A stretch of DNA of 64,000 bases, from NCBI RefSeq assembly GCF_015704865.1, contig NZ_JADQTO010000005.1:294691-358690 (forward strand). The letters run 5' to 3'. Below, one piece after another: positions 1 to 7,956 of this stretch. Made by a program: the position numbers and the translations under genes. How positions within the stretch are numbered: the stretch's first letter is position 1; each line of letters opens with the position of its first letter. The notes beneath the pieces are model-generated. The model was given only the letters and a program-made list of their open reading frames with translations. It had not been told where the DNA came from and searched no databases. Source of the DNA: Actinoplanes aureus (GTDB lineage Bacteria; Actinomycetota; Actinomycetes; Mycobacteriales; Micromonosporaceae).

Positions 1-176
1 ACCGCGTCCCGGCGCTCCCGGCGACGCTGCATCTTCGCCGTCTTGAACAGCCCGCCGACCGCCCGGCGCACACGCACCGCGTCCGGATGCTCGACCGGCA
101 ACGCCTCGACCTCGGCCAGCACGGCGAGGCATTCCGCGAGGCGGTCCGGAGCCACGCCCACGGCGTCGTCCGTCAT
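1..176 (-). CDS. SDR-family oxidoreductase, N-terminal fragment (runs off the window)
   Basis: Only the first 58 codons are inside the window, starting with ATG at 176 and reading leftwards. The fragment begins MTDDAVGVAP, continues with a Leu/Glu/Ala-rich helix, then HPDAVRVRRAVGGLFKTAKM and a run of arginines. This resembles, from memory, the helical N-terminal extension of a family of actinobacterial short-chain dehydrogenase-like proteins in which a small zinc-ribbon segment and a Rossmann SDR domain follow. The catalytic part is outside the window, so function rests on the N-terminal resemblance alone. The region upstream (177 onward) is non-coding. Confidence 0.5.
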   Translation of the reverse strand, partial: MTDDAVGVAPDRLAECLAVLAEVEALPVEHPDAVRVRRAVGGLFKTAKMQRRRERRDA

Positions 177-310
177 TAGTACGTCCCCCTCTGTTCCCAC
201 CGCAGGCACTGTACTTACCCGCCGTCCTATCGGCCGCCGGCGGCGCCCCGCAAGGGCGCCGGTCACCGAATTCGCAGCCCTTTTCGGCGTCGGCCCCCGA
301 GTCGGCGGCG

Positions 311-850
311 GACCCGTGCCCTGCGGATCGGGCTCCGGCTTGTCATGCCGGGCCGGTGCGGGTCAGGTTGCGGGCGGGATCGGGCTGCGGCCGGTCAGCC
401 CAATGCCACCTGGCCTAAGTTGATCATGATGGCTGACCTGCGGGCATGCGGTGGCGGTAGCCACGTCCCAGGCGGCGACCCGCCGAGATGCCTCGCGACC
501 CCTTGCGGTCGCTAATCAAGATCAACCTAGGCCTGCATGGGGGTGCGCCGGCGACGGCTCGCCCAGCGCCAGTGCTATTTAGCCTAGGTTGATTTTGGCT
601 TGGGCTGAGGCGCCGTAGCCCCTGATCTGCGAGGACGTCTCGGTCAGGTAGGGCGCCTCGCTGGAGAGGGCTGCCAACCGCCACCCGCGTACCCGCCGGT
701 CACCTCCCATGATCCACTTAGGCTAAGTGGCATTGGGTCACGCCGGGCCGGCGCCGGTCAGGATCGCAGGGCCGGATCAGGCTGCGGCCGGTCACACTGG
801 GGCCGGCGCGGGTCACGGTTGCGGGGCCGGATCAGGCTCCGGCTCTTCCC
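311..850. repeat. Tandem array of about 52-55 bp units, interrupted by an insertion
   Basis: Related units start near 350, 745 and 800, with a partial unit at about 311-349. Each contains GGGCCGG, then GGTCA, then a GGCCGGATC-type segment and GGCTGCGG or GGCTCCGG. Units at 745 and 800 are 55 bp apart. The unit at 350 is 52 bp from the next one once the 340-bp element and one TCA are removed. The last unit overlaps the 3' end of the MMPL gene (stop at 813-815), so the array looks like repeated duplication of the end of that coding sequence. Confidence 0.7.
398..737. mobile_element. MITE-like non-autonomous element with long terminal inverted repeats
   Basis: The outer ends are inverted copies of one another: CCCAATGCCAC begins the left end at 399, and its complement ends the right end at 737. 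Similarity extends about 65 bp inward at roughly 80 percent identity. The sequence TCA lies on both sides (395-397 and 738-740), consistent with a 3-bp target duplication. Each half also carries an inner inverted motif: GATCAACCTAGGC near 522-534 pairs with GCCTAAGTTGATC at the left end, and GCCTAGGTTGAT near 582 pairs with the motif at the right end, so each half can fold into its own hairpin. There is no convincing ORF inside. A transposase in trans is inferred, not seen. The non-coding DNA from 177 to 812 holds this element and the tandem array; I see no gene there. Confidence 0.7.
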
Positions 851-3800
851 CGGCGGGCTTGCGGCCCGCCCGCGACGCGGACCCCGGATGGTCGGCCAAG
901 GAGGACGGCCGGCGGCCGGATCGATCGTACGGATGCTCGCCCGACCCGCCTGCCCAGTTGTGCGGCCCGCCGTTGGCGGCCCGGCGCCGGACCGCCTCGT
1001 CATCGGCGAGCGTCGCCGGCCGGGCGGCACTCTCCGGAGGCGTGGACGGCCCGGTGGGGGTCGCGCCGCTGAGCCAGTCGTCGAGGGTCTTCGGCCGGCG
1101 GATCCCGCCGGTGGTGAGGTCGCCGAGCGTGTGGGGACGCTCGGCGGCGGCCGCCGGCTCGGAAACGATCGGGCCACCCTTCAGCCATTCGTCGAGCGTC
1201 TGCGGGCGGCGGATGAACCCGGAATCGTCACCGCTGTTAGCCGGCTCCAGGACTGCGGCGCCGCTCGTGGTGGCGGTCGTTTCCGCGCCGGGCGGGAGTT
1301 CGGCGTCCGTCGGTCGTTCGGCCGGGACGGTCTCTGCTGCGTGCGGGGCTGTGGTTTGTGCGGCCGGAGCGATTCCCGCTGCGTGCGGGGTGATGGGCTG
1401 TTCGGCCGGAGCGGTCTCTGCTGCGTGCGGAGCTGTGGGTCGTTCGGCCGAGGCGGTCTCTGCTGTGTGCGCAGCTGTGGGTCGTTCGGCCGAGACGAAC
1501 TCCGCCGCGTGCGGAGCTGTGGTTTGTGTGGCCGGGGCGATCGGGGCCGCGACGGTCTCTGCTGCTTCGGGGCCGGCGGACCGGTCTGCCGGGGCAGGCT
1601 CTGCCGCGTCCGTCACCTCGGCCCGGGCCGAGGCGGCCGGGCCGACCGGCGTAGCGGAGAGGTCACCGAGGGTTTCCGGGCGGGACGGGCGCTCGCCCTC
1701 CGCAGCCGGGCCGCTCAGCCACTCATCCAGCGTCTGCGGGCGTCGCCCCGTCGCCGGAACCGCGCTGACCGGCGTCGTCAGATCATCGAGGCTTCGAGGA
1801 CGGTCCTGAGCCGGCCGGTTGCCGGTCCAGTCGCCCAGGGTCTGCGGGCGGGTGTTACCGGGACGATCCTGGAACGAGTACGGCAGGGCCGCTTCCGGCA
1901 TCAGCGTGGCCGGCTGCCAGGGCGCGGACGTGGCTTGATCCTCGTCCACAGCACCGGACCGAGATTCGGAACCCGCTGCGGGCGCGACCTCGGCGGCCGG
2001 GACGCTTTCTTCCGGCGTGGTCGATCCTCCGCCGGTCGCGCCGGCGTGGGGCAGCCAGCCGAAGGAGTCCGAGCCCGAGGCGGCGAGGTTCATGAGGCGG
2101 GGATCGGATCGCCAGGCGAACAGATCCTCGATCCCGGCCGGTGCGGGCGCAGATCCACTACCGGTAGACATCGCACGGCCAGATGCCGGCGCCGCGTCTA
2201 CGGTCTCGTCCTCGGCGACCGCCGGTTCGGACGGCGCGGCGTCGATGTCGCTCGCCGGTTCGGACGGCCCGGCGTGGATGTCGCTCGCCGGTTCGGACGG
2301 CCCGGCGTGGATGTCGCTCGCCAGTTCAGACGGCCCGGCGTGGATGTCGCCAGCCGGCTCGGACGGCCCGGTGTGGATGTCGCTCGCCGGTTCGGACGGC
2401 CCGGCGTGGATGTCGCCCGCCGGTTCGGACTGCGCGGTGTCGAGCGACATGGCTGCCGCGGTCTCCCGTGCGCCCGGTGCGACCGAGGACGCCGCGGCAG
2501 CTATGTCGCTGCCAGTCGGAATGAATGGTTCCGTTCCGATCGGGATCGGGGCGGCGTTGAGCGGCGTGGGTTCCGACTCGGTCGGCGCGTCCGCGCCTGC
2601 CGACGCGCTTAGTCCTGCGCCTGCGCTCACTTCCAAGCCCGCGCCTGTGCCGGGGCCCGCGCCCACGTCTCCGCGAGCGCTTGCGCCTGCGTCCACGCGG
2701 GGGCCTGCGTCTGTGCCTGCGTCCACGCCAGCGTCTGTGCCTGCTGTGTCCACGCCAGCGCCAGCGTCTGTGCCTGCTGCGTCCACGCGAGTGCTCGCGT
2801 CCGCGTCCACCACGCCAGGGCCTGCGTCTATGCCTGCCTTCGCGGCTGCAGCTGCGGTTTCGGTGGGCTGCGGCACCCGCTCCGGCTCCGAGCCCGGCGT
2901 GGGCTCGGGCACGGACTCTCGGTCCGTGCTGTCCGCGTCGGTCGGTGTCGCCGACCTTGCTGGGCCAGCCACTTCGCTGAACGGAATGAATAGTTCCGTT
3001 CCGATCGGGGCGGGTGTGGTGTTGGGCGACATCGGTTCCGGCTCGGTCGATGCGACTCCGGTCGCGGCCTGGTCGGGCTCAGGCTTGCTGATCATGGCTT
3101 CGGGCGTCGCGGAGGCGGGATCAGCGGGAGTGGCCGCTTCGGCGTAGCTGAGCTCTGTTTGCCCGTTCGCAGTCTCAGGCGTGCCAGCGGAAGTAGTCCC
3201 TTCCGCGTAGGCCGGCGTTGACTCCTTGCTCGTCGCGATGGGCGCGCTGAAAGCAGAAGCCGCAGCCGCGAAGATCGGCGAGGATTCTTCGCTTGTCCTC
3301 TCCGGCGTGCCGGGGGTGGCCGGCGTGGGCTCCGCGTCGGTGGCGGCCGCCCTGGTCACCGCTTCGAGGAGCGGAGGCAGTGACTCGTCCGGCGCCGCGT
3401 CGGCATGAGGACCGGCACCGATGGCAACGTCGGCCAGGGGATCGTCGACCGAAGCAGCCTCGACAGGGGCGGCGTCAGCAAGGAGATCGTCGATCAGGAC
3501 GGAATCGGCGGGGGCGGCGGCGTCGGAGGGCGCCCGGTAGAGGAGCGGCGTGCTGGAGCTTTCCGTCTCTTCCGCCACGGCGTCCATGATCGGCGTTTCG
3601 TCGTCCGGTGTCACGGTGTCGGTTGCTGAGGGATCTTCGTCGGCGAAGAGGGCCGGATACGCGGCTGCGCCTTCGGTGAGCTTCTCCGGTTCGAGGCCGA
3701 GTAGCGAGGCCACCGGCAGGTCAACGATGTCCGAGGCGGGCTCCGACTGGTCGGCGCCGGCGCCCCTGTCGGTGACGTCCGAGTCATGCCCGGACTCGGC

Positions 3801-6347
3801 GGCGAACGCGGACTTGATGCCGGGCTCGGCGTCGAACTCCGGCTCGGCGTCGAAATCGGACGTGGTAGCGGACCCAGCCGCAGGCTCCGACTCCGCAGCC
3901 GTCGCGTCTCCATCGATGACTTCCGAGTCATGCCCGGAATCGCCAACCGCCCGCCCCCTACCGGCAACCACCGGAAGCACCGTGGTCTCTTCCCCCGGCC
4001 CCGCCGGCAACGCCGCCACCGGCCGGGTAACCGCGCCCTGCTCCTTCTCGGCGATGTAGTCGAGAACCGCCGCGTAATCCAGGACGACGGTCTGCGACAC
4101 CGACGTGCCCGCCGGCAGCGCACCCGCCGCGGCGACGCCGGCCGGCAGGGCGAAGGTGACGGTGTCATCAGAGAAGGACGAAGGGGCGAGGGCCGGGCTG
4201 ACCGGAGGCTGCCAGTCGGTGATCTCCGCTTCCCCGGCGTGTTCGGCCAGGCCGGCTCGTTCCTGGAGGCGGCGCAGCGGACCCGGCGCCCACCAGGCCG
4301 CGTCGCCGAAGAGGGCGAGCACGGCCGGCACCAGCAACATCCGGACTACGGTGGCGTCCAGGACCAGGGCGATGATCATGCCGACGCCGACGAACTTCAT
4401 GGTGGTCACCGAGGAGAGCGCGAAGGCGCCGGTCACCACGATGAGCAGCAGCGCGGCCGCGCTGATCACCCGGCCGGTGCGGCTCAGGCCGATGGTGACG
4501 GCCTCGGCGGTGGAGGCGCCGCGGGTACGGGCCTCGACCATCCGGGACAGCAGGAACACCTCGTAGTCGGTGGAGAGGCCGAACACCACGGCGGCCATCA
4601 GCACGACGATGCCGGCTTCCAGGGGTGCCGGGGTGACGTTGAGCAGGCCGCTGCCGTGGCCCTCCTGGAAGATCCAGACGAGGATGCCGAACGTCGCGCA
4701 GAGGCTCAGCGCGCTCACCACGACGGCCTTGATCGGCAGCAGGATCGAGCCGAACGCCAGGAACATCAGGACCAGCGTGGCGCCGGCCAGCAGGCCGATC
4801 ATCAGGGGCAGCCGGTCGGCGATCGCGTCCAGGCTGTCCACGTTGCGGGCGGTGATGCCGCCGACCAGCACTTCGGCGTTCGCCGGGGCGGACAGCGCGC
4901 GCAGGTTCTCGACGGCCTGGCGGGCCTCGGTGCTGAACGAGTCGGTGCTCTCCAGGTCGGCGTTGAGGACGACGACGTCGTCTCCGGTGCCGGACGTGGT
5001 GATCTCGGCGATGCCGGGGACCTTGCCGGCGGTTTCGGTGAACTTCTTGACGTCCGGCTTCTTGCCGTCGGTCCCGCGTACCACGAGTTGCACGCCGTCG
5101 GCGCTGAACTGCGGATAGTCGGTCTTGAGCGTCTCCACCGCGACCCGTCCCGGGTCGCCGGCGGGCAGCACGCGTTCGTCGTTCTCGCCGAACCGGGCGT
5201 CGGTGATCGGCAGCGCCAGCACGAGCAGGGCGGCCAGGATCGGCAGCGCCACCAGGAACGGGCGGCGCAGCACGGCGCCGGCGAGCCGTTCCCACCCGCC
5301 GGGCCCGGCGCCGGTGTCGCGGCGGCCGGGGAGCCGGACCGGCAGCTTGTCGACGCCGGGGCCGATGATCGCCAGGATCGCCGGCAGCAGGGTGAGCGAG
5401 AGCAGCATGGCGAGGAAGACGGCGGCGAGGCCGCCGTACGCCAGGGACTTGAGGAAGCCCTGGGGGAAGAGCAGCAGGCCGGCCAGGGCCGTCATCAGCA
5501 GGGTCGCGGAGAAGAGCACGGTACGGCCGGCGGTGGCGACGGTACGGCGTACGGCCTCCGCGGTGCTGTGGACCGCCTGCTCCTCGCGGAACCGGCCGAC
5601 CATGAACAGGCCGTAGTCGATCGCCATGCCCAGGCCGAGCAGGCTGGCCACGTTGACGGCGAACGAGTTGACCTCGTGGTTCAGCGCGACCGCGTGCAGG
5701 ACGCCCAGGGAGCCGAGCACCGCGCAGCCGCCGATCAGCACCGGCAGCGCGGCGGCCACCAGCGAGCCGAAGATGAGCAGCAGCAGGATCAGCACGATCG
5801 GCAGTGAGATCAGCTCGGCGGACGCCAGGTCCTGGGTCGAGCGGACCGACGAGGTGTGGTTCAGGGGCACGCCGCCGGCGAGTTGGACGTGTGCCCCCGG
5901 GACGGTGAAGTCGTCCTCGATCTGCGCGTACGCATCCATCTTCTCGGCGTCGTCGTCGCCGGCCACCGTGATCACCGCGATCGCGCTGGATTTGTCCTCG
6001 GCGGCGAAGCCCGCCGCCTTCTTCTCCCAGTACGAGTCGTGCGCGGTCACCGCCGACTCCGGCAGCGCCGCGAGCCGCTCCTTGATCCGCTTGGAGAGGG
6101 CGGCGTCGTCGATGGTCCCCTGGTCCGGCGTGTAGATCGCGATGACGTCGCCGCCCTGCCCGTCGAGGGCCTCGGCGACCACGTCGGCGGCCCGGCCGGA
6201 CTCACTGCGCGGGTCGTTGTAGCCGCCCTCGGAGAGACGGTCGAACACGCCGAAGCCCCACACCCCGGAACCGATCACCGCGACGAGTGCGATGATCAGC
6301 ACCGGCCAGCGAAGTCGGGCGACCCGTGATCCCCAGCCCGCGAACAC
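813..6347 (-). CDS. MMPL/RND-family transporter with a giant repeat-rich C-terminal tail
   Basis: This 1844-residue protein has an MMPL core in about the first 690 residues: an N-terminal membrane helix (VLIIALVAVIGSG), an extracytoplasmic loop, a membrane bundle containing GMAIDYGLFMVGRFREE, a second loop, and a second bundle with GLSTDYEVFLLSRMVEA. The DY pairs are the proton-relay signature of MmpL/HpnN-type RND transporters that export lipids or other hydrophobic compounds. The remaining 1,150 or so residues are Ala/Pro/Glu/Asp-rich, predicted disordered and cytoplasmic, and contain three repeat families (see separate entries). Typical MMPL proteins are 700-1000 residues. The GTG start is preceded by a good Shine-Dalgarno (AAGGGGAG). 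It lies 39 bp downstream of a membrane-anchored protein, probably one operon. Substrate is unknown. Confidence 0.9.
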   Translation of the reverse strand: MFAGWGSRVARLRWPVLIIALVAVIGSGVWGFGVFDRLSEGGYNDPRSESGRAADVVAEALDGQGGDVIAIYTPDQGTIDDAALSKRIKERLAALPESAVTAHDSYWEKKAAGFAAEDKSSAIAVITVAGDDDAEKMDAYAQIEDDFTVPGAHVQLAGGVPLNHTSSVRSTQDLASAELISLPIVLILLLLIFGSLVAAALPVLIGGCAVLGSLGVLHAVALNHEVNSFAVNVASLLGLGMAIDYGLFMVGRFREEQAVHSTAEAVRRTVATAGRTVLFSATLLMTALAGLLLFPQGFLKSLAYGGLAAVFLAMLLSLTLLPAILAIIGPGVDKLPVRLPGRRDTGAGPGGWERLAGAVLRRPFLVALPILAALLVLALPITDARFGENDERVLPAGDPGRVAVETLKTDYPQFSADGVQLVVRGTDGKKPDVKKFTETAGKVPGIAEITTSGTGDDVVVLNADLESTDSFSTEARQAVENLRALSAPANAEVLVGGITARNVDSLDAIADRLPLMIGLLAGATLVLMFLAFGSILLPIKAVVVSALSLCATFGILVWIFQEGHGSGLLNVTPAPLEAGIVVLMAAVVFGLSTDYEVFLLSRMVEARTRGASTAEAVTIGLSRTGRVISAAALLLIVVTGAFALSSVTTMKFVGVGMIIALVLDATVVRMLLVPAVLALFGDAAWWAPGPLRRLQERAGLAEHAGEAEITDWQPPVSPALAPSSFSDDTVTFALPAGVAAAGALPAGTSVSQTVVLDYAAVLDYIAEKEQGAVTRPVAALPAGPGEETTVLPVVAGRGRAVGDSGHDSEVIDGDATAAESEPAAGSATTSDFDAEPEFDAEPGIKSAFAAESGHDSDVTDRGAGADQSEPASDIVDLPVASLLGLEPEKLTEGAAAYPALFADEDPSATDTVTPDDETPIMDAVAEETESSSTPLLYRAPSDAAAPADSVLIDDLLADAAPVEAASVDDPLADVAIGAGPHADAAPDESLPPLLEAVTRAAATDAEPTPATPGTPERTSEESSPIFAAAASAFSAPIATSKESTPAYAEGTTSAGTPETANGQTELSYAEAATPADPASATPEAMISKPEPDQAATGVASTEPEPMSPNTTPAPIGTELFIPFSEVAGPARSATPTDADSTDRESVPEPTPGSEPERVPQPTETAAAAAKAGIDAGPGVVDADASTRVDAAGTDAGAGVDTAGTDAGVDAGTDAGPRVDAGASARGDVGAGPGTGAGLEVSAGAGLSASAGADAPTESEPTPLNAAPIPIGTEPFIPTGSDIAAAASSVAPGARETAAAMSLDTAQSEPAGDIHAGPSEPASDIHTGPSEPAGDIHAGPSELASDIHAGPSEPASDIHAGPSEPASDIDAAPSEPAVAEDETVDAAPASGRAMSTGSGSAPAPAGIEDLFAWRSDPRLMNLAASGSDSFGWLPHAGATGGGSTTPEESVPAAEVAPAAGSESRSGAVDEDQATSAPWQPATLMPEAALPYSFQDRPGNTRPQTLGDWTGNRPAQDRPRSLDDLTTPVSAVPATGRRPQTLDEWLSGPAAEGERPSRPETLGDLSATPVGPAASARAEVTDAAEPAPADRSAGPEAAETVAAPIAPATQTTAPHAAEFVSAERPTAAHTAETASAERPTAPHAAETAPAEQPITPHAAGIAPAAQTTAPHAAETVPAERPTDAELPPGAETTATTSGAAVLEPANSGDDSGFIRRPQTLDEWLKGGPIVSEPAAAAERPHTLGDLTTGGIRRPKTLDDWLSGATPTGPSTPPESAARPATLADDEAVRRRAANGGPHNWAGGSGEHPYDRSGRRPSSLADHPGSASRAGRKPAGEEPEPDPAPQP
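887..1857 (-). repeat. Nine copies of an RPxTLxD/E-W/L peptide motif in the MMPL tail
   Basis: Within residues about 1498-1812 of the MMPL protein a short motif recurs: RPQTLGDW, RPRSLDDL, RRPQTLDEWL, RPETLGDL, RRPQTLDEWL, RPHTLGDL, RRPKTLDDWL, RPATLADD and RRPSSLAD. Spacing is uneven, with low-complexity Ala/Pro/Glu linkers between copies. The conserved frame is Arg-Pro-x-Thr/Ser-Leu-x-Asp/Glu, while the linkers diverge, which suggests that the motif is selected. I do not recognise a named domain. Confidence 0.75.
1322..1535 (-). repeat. 42-bp in-frame tandem repeats (14-residue units)
   Basis: About five 42-bp units encode variants of a 14-residue peptide resembling AERPTAPHAAETAP (MMPL residues about 1605-1676). 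The period is an exact multiple of three, so copy-number change would keep the frame. Units differ by scattered substitutions. Confidence 0.7.
2224..2440 (-). repeat. 33-bp in-frame tandem repeats (11-residue units)
   Basis: Six nearly identical 33-bp units plus a partial one start at 2224, 2257, 2290, 2323, 2356 and 2389. They encode variants of SEPASDIHAGP (MMPL residues about 1303-1375). Near identity at the DNA level points to recent expansion by slippage or unequal exchange. Confidence 0.85.
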
Positions 6348-6386
6348 AAGCTCCCCTTACCTGTCGAAAGTGCGAGTTACCGCAGC

Positions 6387-7247
6387 TCAGCGCAGAGCTG
6401 CGGCGAACAGGACGACCCCGCCGCAATCCCCGCCGAAGGACTCTTCGGTGATCCACTGCACCGAGATCTTGCCAGCACCGGTGGCCCGGTAGTTCAGCGT
6501 GTAGGCAGCCGTGGACAGCCCGGTTCCGCGCTGCGCCCAGCGGTCGGTGTAGATCTCCCCGCCGGTGGAGAGGCTTGCCTGAAGTCGTCCCCGGCCGGAC
6601 GAGACGCCGAGGTAGAGCCGGAGGGTGGTGCGTTCCGTCGTGGCCGGCGCCGTGAGCGTGAAGCCTTTACCCGCACCGCAGGTACGCACACCGCTGGTCA
6701 CGCCGGTGGCCTGAGCGAGTGGGCTGCCCCCGGTCCAGCGGTACCGCTGCGGGCTGTTCGTGACCTTGGTCCGGGTTTCGTCCGGCGTGCCCTCGAGGAT
6801 GACGAAGTCGCCGTCCGCCTTGCGTTCGAGGGTGTACCGGCCCTGCTCACCCCAGTGCACCCAGTCGATCTCCCCGTCGGCTGCCAGGTCCACCGTCGAG
6901 GCGATCGGTACGCGCTCGGTGACGATCGAGTTCACCGGCCGGACGGACATCGACGGGGAGGCGCTGGGCAGCGGGATCGGCAGCTGGGCGGCGGTCGGCT
7001 CGGCGAGCGCCGGGGTGGTGACCGCCGGGGCCGCGCGGTCCGCCGACCGGGCGCGGACGACCAGGCCGAAGGAGAGCACGGCGAGCACCCCGAGGAGGAT
7101 CACGCCGGCCGTGGCGAAGTGTTCCTGCCAGCGCTGCCAGCCCCTCTCGAGCAGCACGTCGGGCACCTGGCGCCGGCGGGCGCCGGGGCGTGCCGGTACC
7201 AGCGCGGCCGACGGTCTGTGCTCGTGCACGGGCGTCTGATCGGGCAA
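6387..7247 (-). CDS. Membrane-anchored protein with a C-terminal beta-sandwich domain
   Basis: The 286-residue protein has a short cytoplasmic N-terminus, one membrane helix (AGVILLGVLAVLSFGLVV, about residues 47-64) and an exported domain. The domain has the pattern VDLAADGEIDWVHWG, RYRWTGGSP, GKGFTLTAPATTERTTLRLY, LQASLS, YTLNYRATGAGKISVQW. From memory this matches a carbohydrate-binding-like beta-sandwich often found at the C-terminus of secreted actinobacterial glycosidases. Two cysteines (in TCGAGKG and GDCGG) could form a disulfide. The start is TTG at 7247, chosen because GGAGG sits 5-6 bases upstream. The gene precedes the MMPL transporter by 39 bp, suggesting a cell-envelope role shared with it; the function itself is unknown. 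Confidence 0.7.
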   Translation of the reverse strand: MPDQTPVHEHRPSAALVPARPGARRRQVPDVLLERGWQRWQEHFATAGVILLGVLAVLSFGLVVRARSADRAAPAVTTPALAEPTAAQLPIPLPSASPSMSVRPVNSIVTERVPIASTVDLAADGEIDWVHWGEQGRYTLERKADGDFVILEGTPDETRTKVTNSPQRYRWTGGSPLAQATGVTSGVRTCGAGKGFTLTAPATTERTTLRLYLGVSSGRGRLQASLSTGGEIYTDRWAQRGTGLSTAAYTLNYRATGAGKISVQWITEESFGGDCGGVVLFAAALR

Positions 7248-7449
7248 GGATCCTCCAGATCAGGCGGGGGTGGGGGCGCGGAGGCGATAAACGATCTCAT
7301 CTTGTGGCCCGGTTATGAAGAGGGGGTGGCGGGTCTCCGGACGTACGGGTGATCATCCGCCTCGGCGATTCGGCGGAGGTTCTTCGTGGGTTTGCTCCCG
7401 CTCACGAGTACCGTGTCCGGAGTTTTCCGACTTGCGGACAGGGGATGGC

Positions 7450-7953
7450 ATGACTGACAGGACCGGCTCGAAGAGCAAGGGTCTCGCCTTGGCGGTGGCG
7501 GGCGGGGTGCTGGTTCTCGCCGTGCTGGCCGGGATCTTCTTCCTGGTGCAGTCTCGTGACGAGGAGCCGGCGACCACCCAGGCCTCCGCGACCCAGCCCG
7601 CCAACCCGCTCGAGGTGGAGCCGGAGATGAAGCCGGGCACCGGCACGGTCGACAAGATCGTCATCACGGAGATCGTTCCGGGGACCGGTGCGGTGGTGCA
7701 GAAGGGTCAGACCATCACGGTCAACTACAAGGTGATCTCGTACAAGACCGGGGAGCTGATCGACTCGTCGTGGGACGGCGGGCAGCCGTTCTCCGCGCAG
7801 ATCGGCGTGGGCCAGCTGATCCCCGGCTGGGACCAGGCCGTCCCCGGGCAGAAGGTGGGCAGCCGGATCCAGCTGGACGTGCCGGCCGACCTGGCGTACG
7901 GGCCGTCGAAGGGCGACCTGCGCTTCGTCGTCGACATCCTGGACGCGAAGTAG
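7450..7953 (+). CDS. FKBP-type peptidyl-prolyl cis-trans isomerase, membrane-anchored
   Basis: The 167-residue protein starts with a short basic segment and a membrane helix (ALAVAGGVLVLAVLAGIFFLV), followed by a Pro/Thr-rich linker and an FKBP domain from about residue 75 to the end. Family hallmarks are GQTITVNYKV, GELIDSSWDGGQPFSAQIG, LIPGWDQAVPGQKVGSRIQLDVP and LAYGPS near the C-terminus. It probably isomerises prolyl bonds in exported proteins on the outer face of the membrane. The ATG at 7450 was preferred over the upstream in-frame ATG at 7315 because the signal anchor starts there and the extra codons look non-coding. It converges on yaaA with only 3 bp between stops. Confidence 0.9.
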   Translation: MTDRTGSKSKGLALAVAGGVLVLAVLAGIFFLVQSRDEEPATTQASATQPANPLEVEPEMKPGTGTVDKIVITEIVPGTGAVVQKGQTITVNYKVISYKTGELIDSSWDGGQPFSAQIGVGQLIPGWDQAVPGQKVGSRIQLDVPADLAYGPSKGDLRFVVDILDAK

Positions 7954-7956
7954 CCG

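Noticed and set aside
424..684. An 86-codon minus-strand frame inside the MITE-like element
   Set aside because: It has no similarity to a transposase, no ribosome site, and lies within inverted-repeat DNA.
311..850. Possible CRISPR array
   Set aside because: The units are contiguous and imperfect, without unique spacers of constant length, and no cas genes are present.
819..2612. Long plus-strand frames opposite the MMPL tail, rich in Arg/Gly or Ser/Ala
   Set aside because: They mirror the repeats of the coding strand and have no ribosome site or domain. The minus frame is continuous with the MMPL core.
3786..5807. A 673-codon open frame on the plus strand opposite the MMPL gene
   Set aside because: It is antisense to strongly conserved MMPL sequence; its product is His/Gln/Arg/Asp-rich with no domain, typical of high-GC shadow frames.
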